A DNA stretch of 47,222 bases from Porphyra umbilicalis. Lineage: Eukaryota; Rhodophyta; Bangiophyceae; Bangiales; Bangiaceae. The notes under the pieces are model-generated. The model was not told where the DNA came from and made no database searches. It worked only from the letters and a program-made list of their open reading frames with translations. The position numbers were made by a program, and so were the translations under genes. This document shows, one piece after another, positions 21,945-31,200 of this stretch. Location: the NCBI GenBank assembly GCA_002049455.2, contig KV919212.1, forward strand, positions 1 to 47,222. Reading direction: 5' to 3'. The number at the start of each line of letters is the position of its first letter. The first letter of the stretch is position 1.

Positions 21945-22427
21945 GGTGGGGAGGGTGGGGGGGGAGGGGGGGGGGGGCGCGGGGGGCCGACCGTTGCCGC
22001 CGCGGGGTTCAGGCAAGGGTGGGTCGGTGGAGGACGAGCGGAGCGCCAGACCACCAACCGCCCGCACCACGCCGATCCAGGGTGGCGTGACCCGCAGTAG
22101 GGGGGCGCGCGGGGCAGCCGAGCGTCGGTGGACTGGTTGCGACCATCGACGTCGATGGCCCCGCCAACCTCCGAGGCACTCGACCAGACAGCGGCAGTAG
22201 GCGGCAGACGCGATCGCACCACTGCTGAGCGCAAGCTGGGCCAAGGGAGGAAGCCGCCTCAGGAGGTATGGATCGGGGGTTTTTCACATCTCTGGGATCC
22301 AACCGCAAGCCACGGGCTTTTCGTGCCACTGGGCTTTTGCCAGGGTTTCCTGAAGTGAAACGCGTGCAGAAGCAAGCGCGCCGCCTCTGGCCCTGTTTCC
22401 TCTGGTCCCCCCCCCCCCCCCCCCCGC
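21945..22427. other. Intergenic between aminopeptidase and Era genes
   Basis: Upstream of the aminopeptidase start and downstream of the Era stop on the same strand. It contains long G and C runs (near 21910-21985 and 22408-22425) and an AT-richer patch at 22260-22390. No ORF of note. Confidence 0.4.
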
Positions 22428-23698
22428 TCACGCGTTGTAGTCCAACCCCCACCGCGCAAACTCGCGCCGCTCGTCCTTCCACCCCCCCCGCACCTTGACC
22501 TTTAAAAACAGGTGCACCGGGCGCCCCCACAGGCGCCCCATCTCGGCCCGCGCGGCGCTGCCAATCGCCTTGATGCGCCCGCCGCCGTCGCCCGTGACGA
22601 TCCCGACCTGCGACGCGCGCGCAACGTACACGACCTGCTCGACGCGCGCGCTGCCGTCGGGGCGCTCGGCCCACCCGTCGGTCGCGACGGAGATGTCATA
22701 GGGGAGCTCCCGGCGCAGTTGGAGAAACGCCGCCTCGCGCGTCACCTCCGCGGCGAGCAGCCGGAGGGGCATGTCGGTCAAGTCGTCGGCGGGGTAGAGG
22801 AAGGGGCCGGGCGGCATGGCCGCCGCGAGGCGACCGCGCAGCGCCGCCACGCCGCCGCCAGTGCGCGCAGAGACGATGGCCCAGGCGGCCGCGTCGCGCA
22901 CGGCAATGGGGGGGGGGGGCACCGCGGGCGCGCCGCGCGCGGGACGCTGCCGCCGCCGGCCGTGTCGCCGCCGTCGCCTTCGCCGTTGCCGCCGTCAGCG
23001 TCTGCATCGTCGGCGGCGGCGGCGGCGGCGGTTGCCGCCGCTGCCGTCTCGGCGGCCGCCTCGACGGCGTCGACGACGCCGTCGCCCCCCCGGGGGGTGC
23101 CCCCCGCCTCGAAAATGTCGGCGACCGCCACCTCCATCGCGTCGACCACCTCCCCGTGCACCGCCGACGGGATGACGTCCATCTTGTTGAGGACAAAGAG
23201 GACGCGCGGGAACGGGTGGTCCCCTTCGCGCGCCGTCGCGACCGCGCGTGCGTGCCGCCGCGCGAGCGACGACAGGATGCTCCGCGTCGTCGGGTCGAGG
23301 GCGCCCGCGGGGTCGGCCGCTGCGCCAATCGTTGGCGTGGGGGGGGGGGGGGGGGCGCCCCTGCGGGCGTGCCGTCGCCGCCCCCATTGTCGGGGGCGGC
23401 GGCTGCAGCGGTTGCCGCTGCCGCCACCGACGCCGCTGCCGCCGCCGCCGACGCCGCCGCTGCCACCGCCGCTGCCGCCGCCGCCTCTGCCTCCTCCTCC
23501 GCGTCGCCATCGCCGAGGGCGACGCCCCACGGCAGCGGCAACCCCGTGGCGGCATCCACCGGCGCGTCATCCCCGCCCGCACCACCCGCGCCGCCACCCT
23601 CATCGCCGCCGTCAGTCAACCCCCACGACGCGCCCAGCTCCGTCCCCGCCTCCCCCACATCGCCCCCCCCTCCCTTCCCCCCGCACGCACCCGTCCCT

Positions 23699-23733
<35 letters not shown>

Positions 23734-24563
23734 TTTTCCGCCGCCGCCGCCACCCGCGCGGCTGCCGCTTCCCCCCGATAAAAAAACGCGCCTGCGTCGA
23801 GGACGACCGCCACCACATCCGCATCGTCGCCCGCCGCCCATGCGGCGCGCACCATGGCGCGGTCGAGGCGGGTGCGGGGCGCAAAAATCCCCGGCGTGTC
23901 TTGAAAGACCAGCTGCGACGTGCCCTCCACCGCCATCCCCGCGACGCGGCAGCGCGTCGTTTGCGTTTTCGGCGTGACAATGGCGACCTTGGCGCCGACG
24001 AGGGCGTTGAGGAGCGTCGACTTGCCGGCGTTGGACGCACCGAGGAGCGCCACAAAGCCGCAGCGGGAGGTGGGGGTGGCGGGTGGCAGCAGCACCGCGT
24101 CGGTGGTCGTCGTAGCGGCACCGCCGTCGCGGGGGGGGGGTACGGGGTCCCGCCCGCGCGGACTGGTGGAGAGGGGGCCCTCCCGCAGCGCCGCGGGGCG
24201 GGATTCCATTTCCCCGCTGGGGGGGGTGGCGCCGGTGGCGACGGCGGCGGCGAGCGCCGCGTTGGCCGCATCCGCCGCCGCCGTCTCGGCCGCGAGTGCC
24301 GCGGCGGGGGGAGAGGGGCGCGGGGGGCCCCGCGCGCCGGCCTTGCCGGCGGCGCCCCGCGACTTTGGGGGGGGGGGATGGGGGCGGCGGCGGCGCCGCG
24401 GCGTCCGCTGCCGCCACCGCCACCAGACGTTGACCGGGGCGGCCGCGCATCGGTGCCGGCGGCGGCGGCAGCGCCGCCGCCGCCGCGGCGGCCGCCAAAC
24501 GTGCGCTTGCTGCCGGCCGCGTACTTGCGGCGGGAGGCGGGCGGCCCGCCGCTGCTGCCACCA

Positions 24564-24595
<32 letters not shown>

Positions 24596-24745
24596 ACGTT
24601 CGCCGCCGCCGCTGCCGCTGCTGCTGGAGCCTTCTGCCATCGCCAGCGGGGATGCCGCCCGCGGAGCGAGCGCGGGGCGCCGCGACGGGAGGCGCGGGCG
24701 GGTGTAGGCGCCGCCGAGCGGCGGCGCGGGCGGGAGGAAGGCCAT
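22428..24745 (-). CDS. Era-like GTPase with KH domain, frame broken at homopolymers
   Basis: Ras-like GTPase of the Era family, which binds small-subunit rRNA and assists ribosome assembly, usually in organelles of eukaryotes. ATG 24745 begins an Arg/Pro/Ala-rich, acid-free presequence (MAFLPPAPPLGGAYTRPRLP) typical of plastid or mitochondrial targeting. Then G1 GASNAGKST (about 24041-24015), the switch region with TQTTR, G3 DTPG (about 23898), G4 NKMD (about 23180), G5 SARTG (about 22875) and a C-terminal KH domain (FLKVKVRGGWKDERRE) ending at TGA 22428. The frame changes four times, near G run 24367-24377, a C-rich stretch around 23660-23682, G run 23339-23355 and a G run just below 22920. 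Each time the shift equals one missing base (or two extra). Ala/Gly-rich insertions make G3-G4 about 235 residues, far longer than usual. Functional gene with homopolymer errors, or pseudogene. Confidence 0.8.
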
Positions 24746-25319
24746 GGCGCCGGGCTCGTCCGCCAGTGCAAGTGGGGGGCAGGGGAGGGGAGGGGGGGAT
24801 GGAACGCCCCGTCCAACGAGCAGGACGTTAGCACCAGTGGGGTACAGTAGGGCGGAGGGGGGAGCGGCTGGCAAACCGGGCGTCCCGAAGGCCGACCCGA
24901 CTGGCTGAACGAGGCGGAGAGGCCACTCGGTCGCCATGGCGGCCGGCCGCCGCCGGAGAGGAGATCTGCGAAACAAACTGCGGACTGAAAGTGAGTTCGC
25001 GAACTGAAAGCGCGTTCGCGAAAACACCCTGGGCTTGCAAAACGATAAAACTGCGGGCGCGTTCGCAAAGATACCCTGGCCTTAATTTGCTAACTGCGGG
25101 CGCGTTCGCGAATAGGGTTGCACGCGACGCCCCTATTTCGGGGGCGTCAGGGGCGCGCGACGGAAAAGACGCCTTACTGACGCCCCATTAGGCAGCCAGA
25201 ACGCCCTCGCGACGCCCTAAGTAGCACCCACAGTATTCGAAAGAAAGGTCGAGTGGCACCCATATTGTGCTCTCATGTGTCATTTTTTGTGTCAAGACTA
25301 AAGGTCGATTCCAAGCATT
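24746..25319. other. Era upstream region with TTCGCGAA and GACGCCCC repeats
   Basis: Contains several related motifs built on GCG(C)GTTCGCGAA at about 24993, 25011, 25057 and 25102, and a hairpin GACGCCCC-TATTTCG-GGGGCGTC at about 25117-25150 followed by more GACGCCC copies. It may be the Era promoter or a small repetitive element. Confidence 0.5.
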
Positions 25320-25990
25320 AGAGAGCGTCGGCAAGTCAAATGTGGGTCGGCGGCGTGGATCGAGGACACGTTTCGTGCCACGTAGCAGCCGTTACCCACA
25401 TTTGGAACCCATTTGTGGCTATCTGGGTCATCCGACCGACGCCAAATACCGGTCGGTGAGGACCACGTGGCCACACACGTGGCGCTAGTTGTGCCACCAC
25501 CGCTCGTCTCAGCCCGGGCTCGGCGCGCACCACGGGCGCTTGTGTCTCCATTTTCGGGTGTATCGAGAAGGCGCATCATCTTGCACCGTACAAGCTGCCT
25601 TTGTCAACCGGCACCATACCCCCCCCGATGCCGTCACCCCCCCCCCCCCCAACGCCCTTAACTGCCGGCGCCCCTCAATCCAAAACTCGCACTATGCCCA
25701 CTACATCCCCCATCTCCATCGACCGCCGCCCTGTCATATGGTCGGCCGGGGCGTCTCTCCAAGGGGGAAGGGGTGATGGTGCTGGGGGTGGAGGTCAATT
25801 GGAAGGTGTTGCTCGCACAGAGGTCGCTGCAGTGCCGTTGCGGTAGATGTGTAGAGCTCAAATCGTGTCAACCGTTATTTGGACACTTGCCGACGCTAAA
25901 TGTGGGGAAGATGTGGGTACATCCGACGTGGGTCGGCGACCCACATTCTACCCACATTTGATACCCACGCCCGACTTGCCGACGCTCTCT
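25320..25990. mobile_element. MITE-like non-autonomous DNA transposon with 18-bp TIRs
   Basis: The terminal inverted repeats AGAGAGCGTCGGCAAGTC at 25320-25337 and its exact reverse complement at 25973-25990 bracket 671 bp. The flanking trinucleotide is ATT on both sides (25317-25319 and 25991-25993), consistent with a 3-bp target duplication. The interior has no transposase and carries many subterminal copies of CCCACATTTG / CAAATGTGGG and CCGACG motifs on both strands, as is common in cut-and-paste elements. Superfamily unclear: a 3-bp duplication fits PIF/Harbinger or CACTA, but ATT is not the usual TWA of Harbinger and the ends do not read CACTA. Confidence 0.8.
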
Positions 25991-26038
25991 ATTAAGGTGC
26001 ATGAGCGCGACTCATATTGGCGCGCACAAAACTCGGCA

Positions 26039-26575
26039 ATGGAACGAGCGCTGGCGCTGCGCATGGACGCATCCTGGAGCCTACTCCATCACCATTTTTA
26101 TGACACACTTTCAGGCGGCCACGACAATAGGCTGAGAGATGTACGGCTTTCCTTGCATCCCACTGTTGTCTTGAACGCCTTTTTGTTGAATGAAGGGCCC
26201 GCTGGTGACGCTTCAGGCGGAAACTCGACGTGGCTAGGCAACGAAATGCGTGTCATCGGTGCTGCCGGAATGTCTGGACGACGTTTGTGGCCGCTCGTTA
26301 ACATGGGCGGTGGTGGTGGGGGGCAGATGATGCTCGTAGCCGGCCGAGATAACGTGCAGTTCCATGGGATGCCAGATCAGATCAATCCGTGTCTTGCATC
26401 AGAAATTGGTCAGAGCCAGTTCCGCATCGGCAGAGACGAAGAAAACGGCACGATTATGGAGGAAAAGAGAAACACCAAGGTGTATCTCAGCGCTACAAGA
26501 TCCTTTGAGCGCCAACTTTTTTTCCCTGGAGTACCCATGCCACGGAGACCAGTTCTGTTGCTTCTCATGGCCTAA
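26039..26575 (+). CDS. Hypothetical protein, 178 aa
   Basis: True ATG at 26039, directly after the MITE-like element, to TAA at 26575. The composition is protein-like (LHPTVVLNAFLLNEGPAG; GRDNVQFHGMPDQINPC) but third-position GC is lower than in the conserved genes. No domain recognised. It could be a remnant of a mobile element or a spurious ORF. Confidence 0.3.
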   Translation: MERALALRMDASWSLLHHHFYDTLSGGHDNRLRDVRLSLHPTVVLNAFLLNEGPAGDASGGNSTWLGNEMRVIGAAGMSGRRLWPLVNMGGGGGGQMMLVAGRDNVQFHGMPDQINPCLASEIGQSQFRIGRDEENGTIMEEKRNTKVYLSATRSFERQLFFPGVPMPRRPVLLLLMA

Positions 26576-26837
26576 AAAGGTCTAGAACAGCAGAGAAAAT
26601 CCTTTCCTCATACACCTAAATGCATGGAATAGACCTTTAGGGCAATCCCAACAACGTCGGTCCCATCCCATATTCGTTACACGTTGCGCCACGAAGCATA
26701 AAGGTGTCTCTTTATCAAGGAAATTGGGCCACTGGGCTTTTCTGTCAACGTGATCGACCCCATTCTGGCCTTCAATGGTCATGATGGAATCCTGGAAGTA
26801 CGAGACCACTCCGAAGCGCAAAAATGGGGCGGGCGTT

Positions 26838-26875
26838 GGACCTGCCCCATTCGTGAAGCGAAATGGGGCAGGTCC
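26838..26875. repeat. Hairpin, perfect 14-bp arms
   Basis: GGACCTGCCCCATT (26838-26851) pairs with AATGGGGCAGGTCC (26862-26875) around a 10-nt loop. A third partial copy (AAAATGGGGCGGGCGTTGGACC) lies immediately upstream. Confidence 0.85.
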
Positions 26876-27281
26876 GGCGTCGGTCCCAATGCGTTCTGTG
26901 CTCTCATTGGTGGTGTGTAACCAAACATGTATTACTATATATTGGTTGAGCGCGCAACGTGTGTTGGGATGATCTTCATCAGTTTTGAAAGATAATGGCG
27001 CGGACCTGCACTCTTTGGCGATGAGGCCCGACCTCAGCATTCGAGAGCGGTCCAAAAGCTTTCGTCCATTGAACCAGGCTGATAGCGCAGGTGGTTGGCG
27101 TCTCGTGAATCGATTCCGACGCAGGCCGTCATTGTGGGCCGCGTGGGACGGGATCGGACATGTGGCTCAGGCAGGCGTGCAGTGGGACTCTCTTTCGCCT
27201 CGTGACCCCCGATCTGGGCTCTTGAGGGCCTGTTGGCGTGGGGACGATGGATGGTTCGCGTGGCGCCATCACGACCATGCG

Positions 27282-27752
27282 GTCGTTAGGTTGTGGCGGG
27301 CCGCCCACCACTGATACAGCGCCACTGAGGGGGGGGGCGGCGGTTGAACGAGATCGCGCGGGCGGCCTGGTCCCACACCCACACAGATTTTTTCAGGTGG
27401 CAGGCCGCCCCACACTGCGTCAGAGCCTCTGGAGGGGGGGGGGGGTCGGAGGGGATCGCGCGTGGCCCCTGGGCAGGCACCCGCACAGAGATTTGCATGT
27501 GGCAGGCGGTGCGCCACCGCACCCAGAGCCATTTGAGAGGGGGGGGGGGGGTGGCCGGCGGCCGCGGGTCGCCTCCTGGCTCGTGCGCGGCCCAATCGGA
27601 GAGGCTGGTGGTCCGCCACCACCCACAGTGCCTTTCAGTGGGGGTGCGGCGGTCGATCCGGGACCACGCGGTGCCTCGTTGGCTCCCGCGCAGCCTTTTC
27701 GGGGCTGGGGGTGGTCCACCACTGCGCACAGTGCCTTTTGAAAGGGGGGGGC
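27282..27752. repeat. Degenerate ~103-bp tandem repeat, 4-5 copies
   Basis: Units are marked by a G run preceded by GA(G) at about 27328, 27433, 27537, 27640 and 27743, each followed by a similar order of blocks (GATCGCGCG-like, CCAC..CACAG, GGTGGCAGGC, CAGAGCC/CAGTGCC). Translated in one plus frame it gives a diverged 34-36-residue repeat. Copies differ strongly from each other and in G-run length. Confidence 0.65.
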
Positions 27753-28062
27753 TCGGTCCGTCGCTCCTCCGTCCGCGCTGCCGCACCGTGCACGCACCCG
27801 ACCCATCGACGTCGCGCCCATCGTTGTGACGCGTCCGGCCATTACCTGCATCGTCGGCCCCCCGCTACTCTGTTGCCCTATTCCTCGTCCACGACGTGCC
27901 CGCTTCGCCCGCACGTTCCCTGTCCTCGGCTTGAGACGCACGATCCGCGCACCCGCCTCACTTTGTTTGCTACCCCACCACTTTTACGACCCCTATTCTT
28001 TTGTCCCGTGCTCCACCACCATCTGCCAGCGCTCGCCCGCAACCCACCGCTCCGCTGCTGGC

Positions 28063-29595
28063 ATGGAAGCTGCCGAGACGGGGCTGTCCAGCGCTGCCTC
28101 TCTCCTGGCCGAGGACGATGGCGCCGTCGTTTGCGCTGCGGTGCAATCCCACATGGGCCTGCTGTTGCTGATTCGACGACAGTCGCGCGCCGCCCGCGGA
28201 CACCGCCGTCGCCACTACCGCGGTTCTGCTCCTGGGCGTCGGCCCAACAAGCGGCGTGACTTTGCCGCTGGCCTGTTCAACATCCAGCGCGACTACTTCG
28301 GGGTCAACGCGGAGCCGCCGATCTACGACGACCGTGATATCGAGAAGCGCTTCCGTGTGCCGCGCAGTGTGTTTCGGCGCATCTACCTGGCCGTCAAGGA
28401 CGAGCCGTTCTTCCAGCAGCGCATCAACGCGACGGGTCGCCTGCAGGCGCACCCGCTGCAAAAGGTCGTGGCCGCATTCCGCGACATCGCGTACGGCGAG
28501 GCGGCCGACCGGTCGGACGAGTACGTGCGCCTTTCTCGCTCGACCGTGGCGCAGGCGACCAAGCTTCTCCTAGAGTTCATCGTGCGGCGGTGGGCATCGA
28601 CCTACCTACGCCGTCCCAACCAGTCGGAGCTTAAGGCGATGATGGAGAGCAACGCAGAGCGCGGCTTTCCCGGTTGTATGGGCTCGCTGGACTGTACCCA
28701 CTGGGAGTGGCATCAGTGACCGACGGGCATGGCGGGCGCGTACCAGAGCCGGAAGGGCTCGCGCGGCGTTGTCGTTGAGGCCGTGTGCGACGAGGACCTG
28801 TGGATTTGGCACCTGTTTGTGGGTGCTCCCGGCAGTTTGAACGACATCACCGTTTTGAACCAGTCGCCTCTCTACCTAGACGTCACGGCAGGCCGGTGGC
28901 CGCCGCGGGGCGTGACGTTTACCGTGAATGGGACCACCCGCACGCTACCTTACTATCTTGTCGACGGCATCTACCCTCGCTACGCGTTCCTAGTGTCCCC
29001 CCACCCCATGCCTATGACCGACGAGGACAAGACGTTCAACCGCCTGCAGGAGGCCATTCGCAAGGACGTTGAGCGGCTGTTTGGCGTTCTGACAAAGCGG
29101 TTTCACATCGCCTTGCACCCAGGACGGTACCGCTCCGTGAAGCAGCTGATCACCACGTACATGGCGGTCTGTATTTTGCACAACATGTGCGTGGAGAGCC
29201 GTCGAGACGGGGTTTTGAGCCGCCGCAGAGGGGCAGGGGGGACTAACGAGGGAGGGGGTGCGGGTGGTGAGGGTGAGGGTCCTGCAGGCGCGGCTGCTGC
29301 CGCCGCGGGGGGTCATGATGGGAACGACGGTGGGGCGGAGGATGATGGCGCTGCTGCCGCCGGGGGACCTGCGCCTGGCGGCGGCGGCGCCGCCGGCCCG
29401 GCCGACGCTGTCGATGGTGCTAACCCGCCCCCCGCATTGAACGCTGTGGGGCAGCCGCCCGCGGGCGGCATGGTTGCTGTCTTTGATGCTTGGGGCGAGA
29501 CTCGTAACCCCACCGAACACGCGCAACTCCGTGCCGACCTGACGGCGCACGTGTGGAGCGACCGCGGCGAGCTGCTGGCCCCCTATGTTGTCTAG
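28063..29595 (+). CDS. PIF/Harbinger DDE transposase with one in-frame TGA
   Basis: Cut-and-paste transposase of the PIF/Harbinger superfamily (DDE_Tnp_4 type). ATG 28063 is the first in the open frame; the coding length is 510 codons plus stop. The N-terminal half carries the helical DNA-binding region (DRDIEKRFRVPRSVFRRIY). The catalytic triad is intact: Asp210 in GSLDCTHW, Asp in GSLNDITVL, Glu in RKDVERLFGVL. Codon 219 (28717-28719) is TGA, at a position where relatives usually have Cys (WxxCPT-type context, here W-H-Q-stop-P-T-G). The frame is otherwise uninterrupted, so a single substitution would explain it. The C-terminus is a Gly/Ala-rich tail followed by a short conserved-looking end (VFDAWGETRNPTEHAQLRAD). 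The partner is the Myb-like gene at 31201-32367, convergent. Confidence 0.88.
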
Positions 29596-29612
29596 AGCAT
29601 CTGTATGGTTAC

Positions 29613-29654
29613 ACAAAGGTTTTTTTTTCCCCGTTGGGCAGGGTTTCTTTTTCC
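29613..29654. repeat. Left member of a 42-bp inverted repeat pair, 17 bp after the transposase stop
   Basis: Reads ACAAAGG-T9-CCCC-GTTGGGCA-GGG, then a T-rich end and CC. The first 31 bases match the reverse complement of 31076-31106 exactly; the last 11 differ at about two positions. It is probably a Harbinger terminal inverted repeat, or else a shared 3' UTR/terminator sequence. Confidence 0.85.
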
Positions 29655-31064
29655 TTGACATGGTAGTCCATTGTGTGTCCCGGTAGGTCCGAGCCAGTTG
29701 CAACGCATGCGCGCGGATCCGGAAAAACGGAACAGGACAAGCAGTCGCCCGCGGGCGGCGTGCACAGAGATGCGATAGTCGCACGCGGGAGCGGTCGGCC
29801 GCGCGGAGGGGCGCCAACAGGCGGCGCTGGTGGTGCCGGCCGACCCGCACGTGCCGCCGCCAGTCGCCAGCGAAGGGCCGGCTGCGACCGTGAGGAGAGG
29901 CGCAGAGCGCCGCGCCCCCGTCGGCGGTGCCCGGGGAGCCAACGACGCACCGATGGCAGCTGGGGCCACCGGCTCCTGGGAGGACGCGCCGGCGCTCGCG
30001 GCCAGGGGCAGCGGGCACGACGGCACGCAGCCGCTCGCGGGCGGCGGCGGGCTCTGCTCTGACGAGCTGCTGGCCTTGGGAACGACGGGCCAACAGCAGC
30101 GTGGTCTTCGACAAAGACACGGAAACCTTCGGCGGCAGGCCACTGACGCTTTGGGATTTTACAAATAGAACGGGCGTTCATTGGCTGCACGACCCTAATT
30201 TTAATAAACATTTTGTTGAAGCTTGGAATTACAGTCTGATCTGTTCTAGTATAGACGAAATCACAATCCAAAACCCCGGAAATGCCGGCGTCCGACCAAT
30301 GAGCACAAAACAGCTGAATACTATATTTGTTTTTCAGCCGTACTCTCGATGAAACACCTTCGCTGTTGTCGGTGGGGCCGTCCACCGCGGTGGCTTCGCA
30401 ACGCTGGAAACGGCCCCCGGGGGCCCTGCCCTGAGAAGGCTGCTGCGGCCACAGCCGCCGCGGCCGCCTTCCTGCTGCGCCACAGCGCCGCCGTCCCTGC
30501 CGCCATCCGCGGCCGCCGCCCCTCTTCGCAGGCGAGGGTGGGCGACAGCGGAGGTGGCGTCAGCGGCAGGGGCGCCGGCGGCGGCGGCAGAGGTGTCGGC
30601 GGTCGCGGCGGTGGCCGCCGCCTTAACGAGGAGCTGCCGCGCCTGCTGCGCCTGCGGCGCCCCGCCCTGACGCGCCGCCTGCATCACATTGGTGTCGAGC
30701 GGCAAGGGGCGGGGCGCGCGTGTAGCCGCCGCTCCCTCGGCGTCGTGCGTCGGCGCGGAGCCGAGGAGCGGCACGCGGCGCGGCGGCAGCGCATCGCGCT
30801 TCAGCGGGGCGGGGCGCATCGCGCGCCGCCGGGGGGCAGCGCAGGTCCACACCGCGCGTTACCCCACGCGCTGCGCCCTGGTCGGCCGCTGCGACGGAGA
30901 TGTGCGCGCATGTCGCGCGCGCGGGGGGGGGGCCGCGTGTTTAGCTGGTGTGGAGGATGCGACTCGGGCCGGAAAAGAGTGCGGGGGGTGCGGGGGGTCA
31001 TAGGCAAACGCTGCGCGCTAGGTCCTTTTCATGCCGCACGTGGGCAAGCAATGATATTTGTGTA
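29655..31064. other. Spacer between the inverted repeats, no supported gene
   Basis: Very GC-rich flanks with an AT-rich centre (30160-30350) containing ATTGG and CCAAT and a TATATTT at about 30331, which looks promoter-like. An ORF with a true ATG at 30349 runs to 31065, but its Arg/Gly composition and the equally long opposite-strand ORFs suggest it is compositional. No TIR-adjacent target duplication is evident (TAC against CAT). Confidence 0.45.
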
Positions 31065-31106
31065 GGAAAAAAAACCCCTGCCCAACGGGGAAAAAAAAAC
31101 CTTTGT
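31065..31106. repeat. Right member of the 42-bp inverted repeat pair, 94 bp after the Myb-like stop
   Basis: Reads GG-A8-CCCC-TGCCCAACGGGG-A9-CCTTTGT, the reverse complement of 29613-29654 except for about two positions. On the minus strand it follows the Myb-like stop as the left copy follows the transposase stop. Confidence 0.85.
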
Positions 31107-31200
31107 CATACTCAACAGACAAACGCAACACGTCGCGCACAAAGGCAACAAACTACAGGTCCCTCTACTCGGAATCATCGCTGTCGTCCAACGACTCGCT

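Larger units (their letters stand above)
26576..28062. other. Region upstream of transposase, repeats but no gene
   Basis: Contains the hairpin at 26838-26875 and the ~103-bp tandem repeat at 27282-27752. The transposase frame is open from 27826 but lacks an ATG before 28063. No terminal inverted repeat for the Harbinger element was found here. Confidence 0.4.

Noticed and set aside
22696..25068. 790-residue minus-strand ORF across the Era gene
   Set aside because: Only a part of it (about 23360-23680) carries the plausible Era insert; elsewhere the Era motifs lie in the two other frames, so it is not a separate gene.
28717..28719. Selenocysteine at the transposase TGA
   Set aside because: No SECIS element was identified and selenoprotein transposases are not known to me; a point mutation is far simpler. 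Kept only as a check in the finding.
30349..31065. 238-residue ORF with ATG between the Harbinger inverted repeats
   Set aside because: Arg/Gly-rich composition, no domain, overlapped by equally long ORFs on the other strand, and its stop falls at the edge of the inverted repeat by chance.
29613..31106. Segment between the 42-bp inverted repeats as a complete independent transposon
   Set aside because: No matching 3-bp flank (TAC against CAT) and no coding content; not excluded, but not supported better than the inside-out interpretation.
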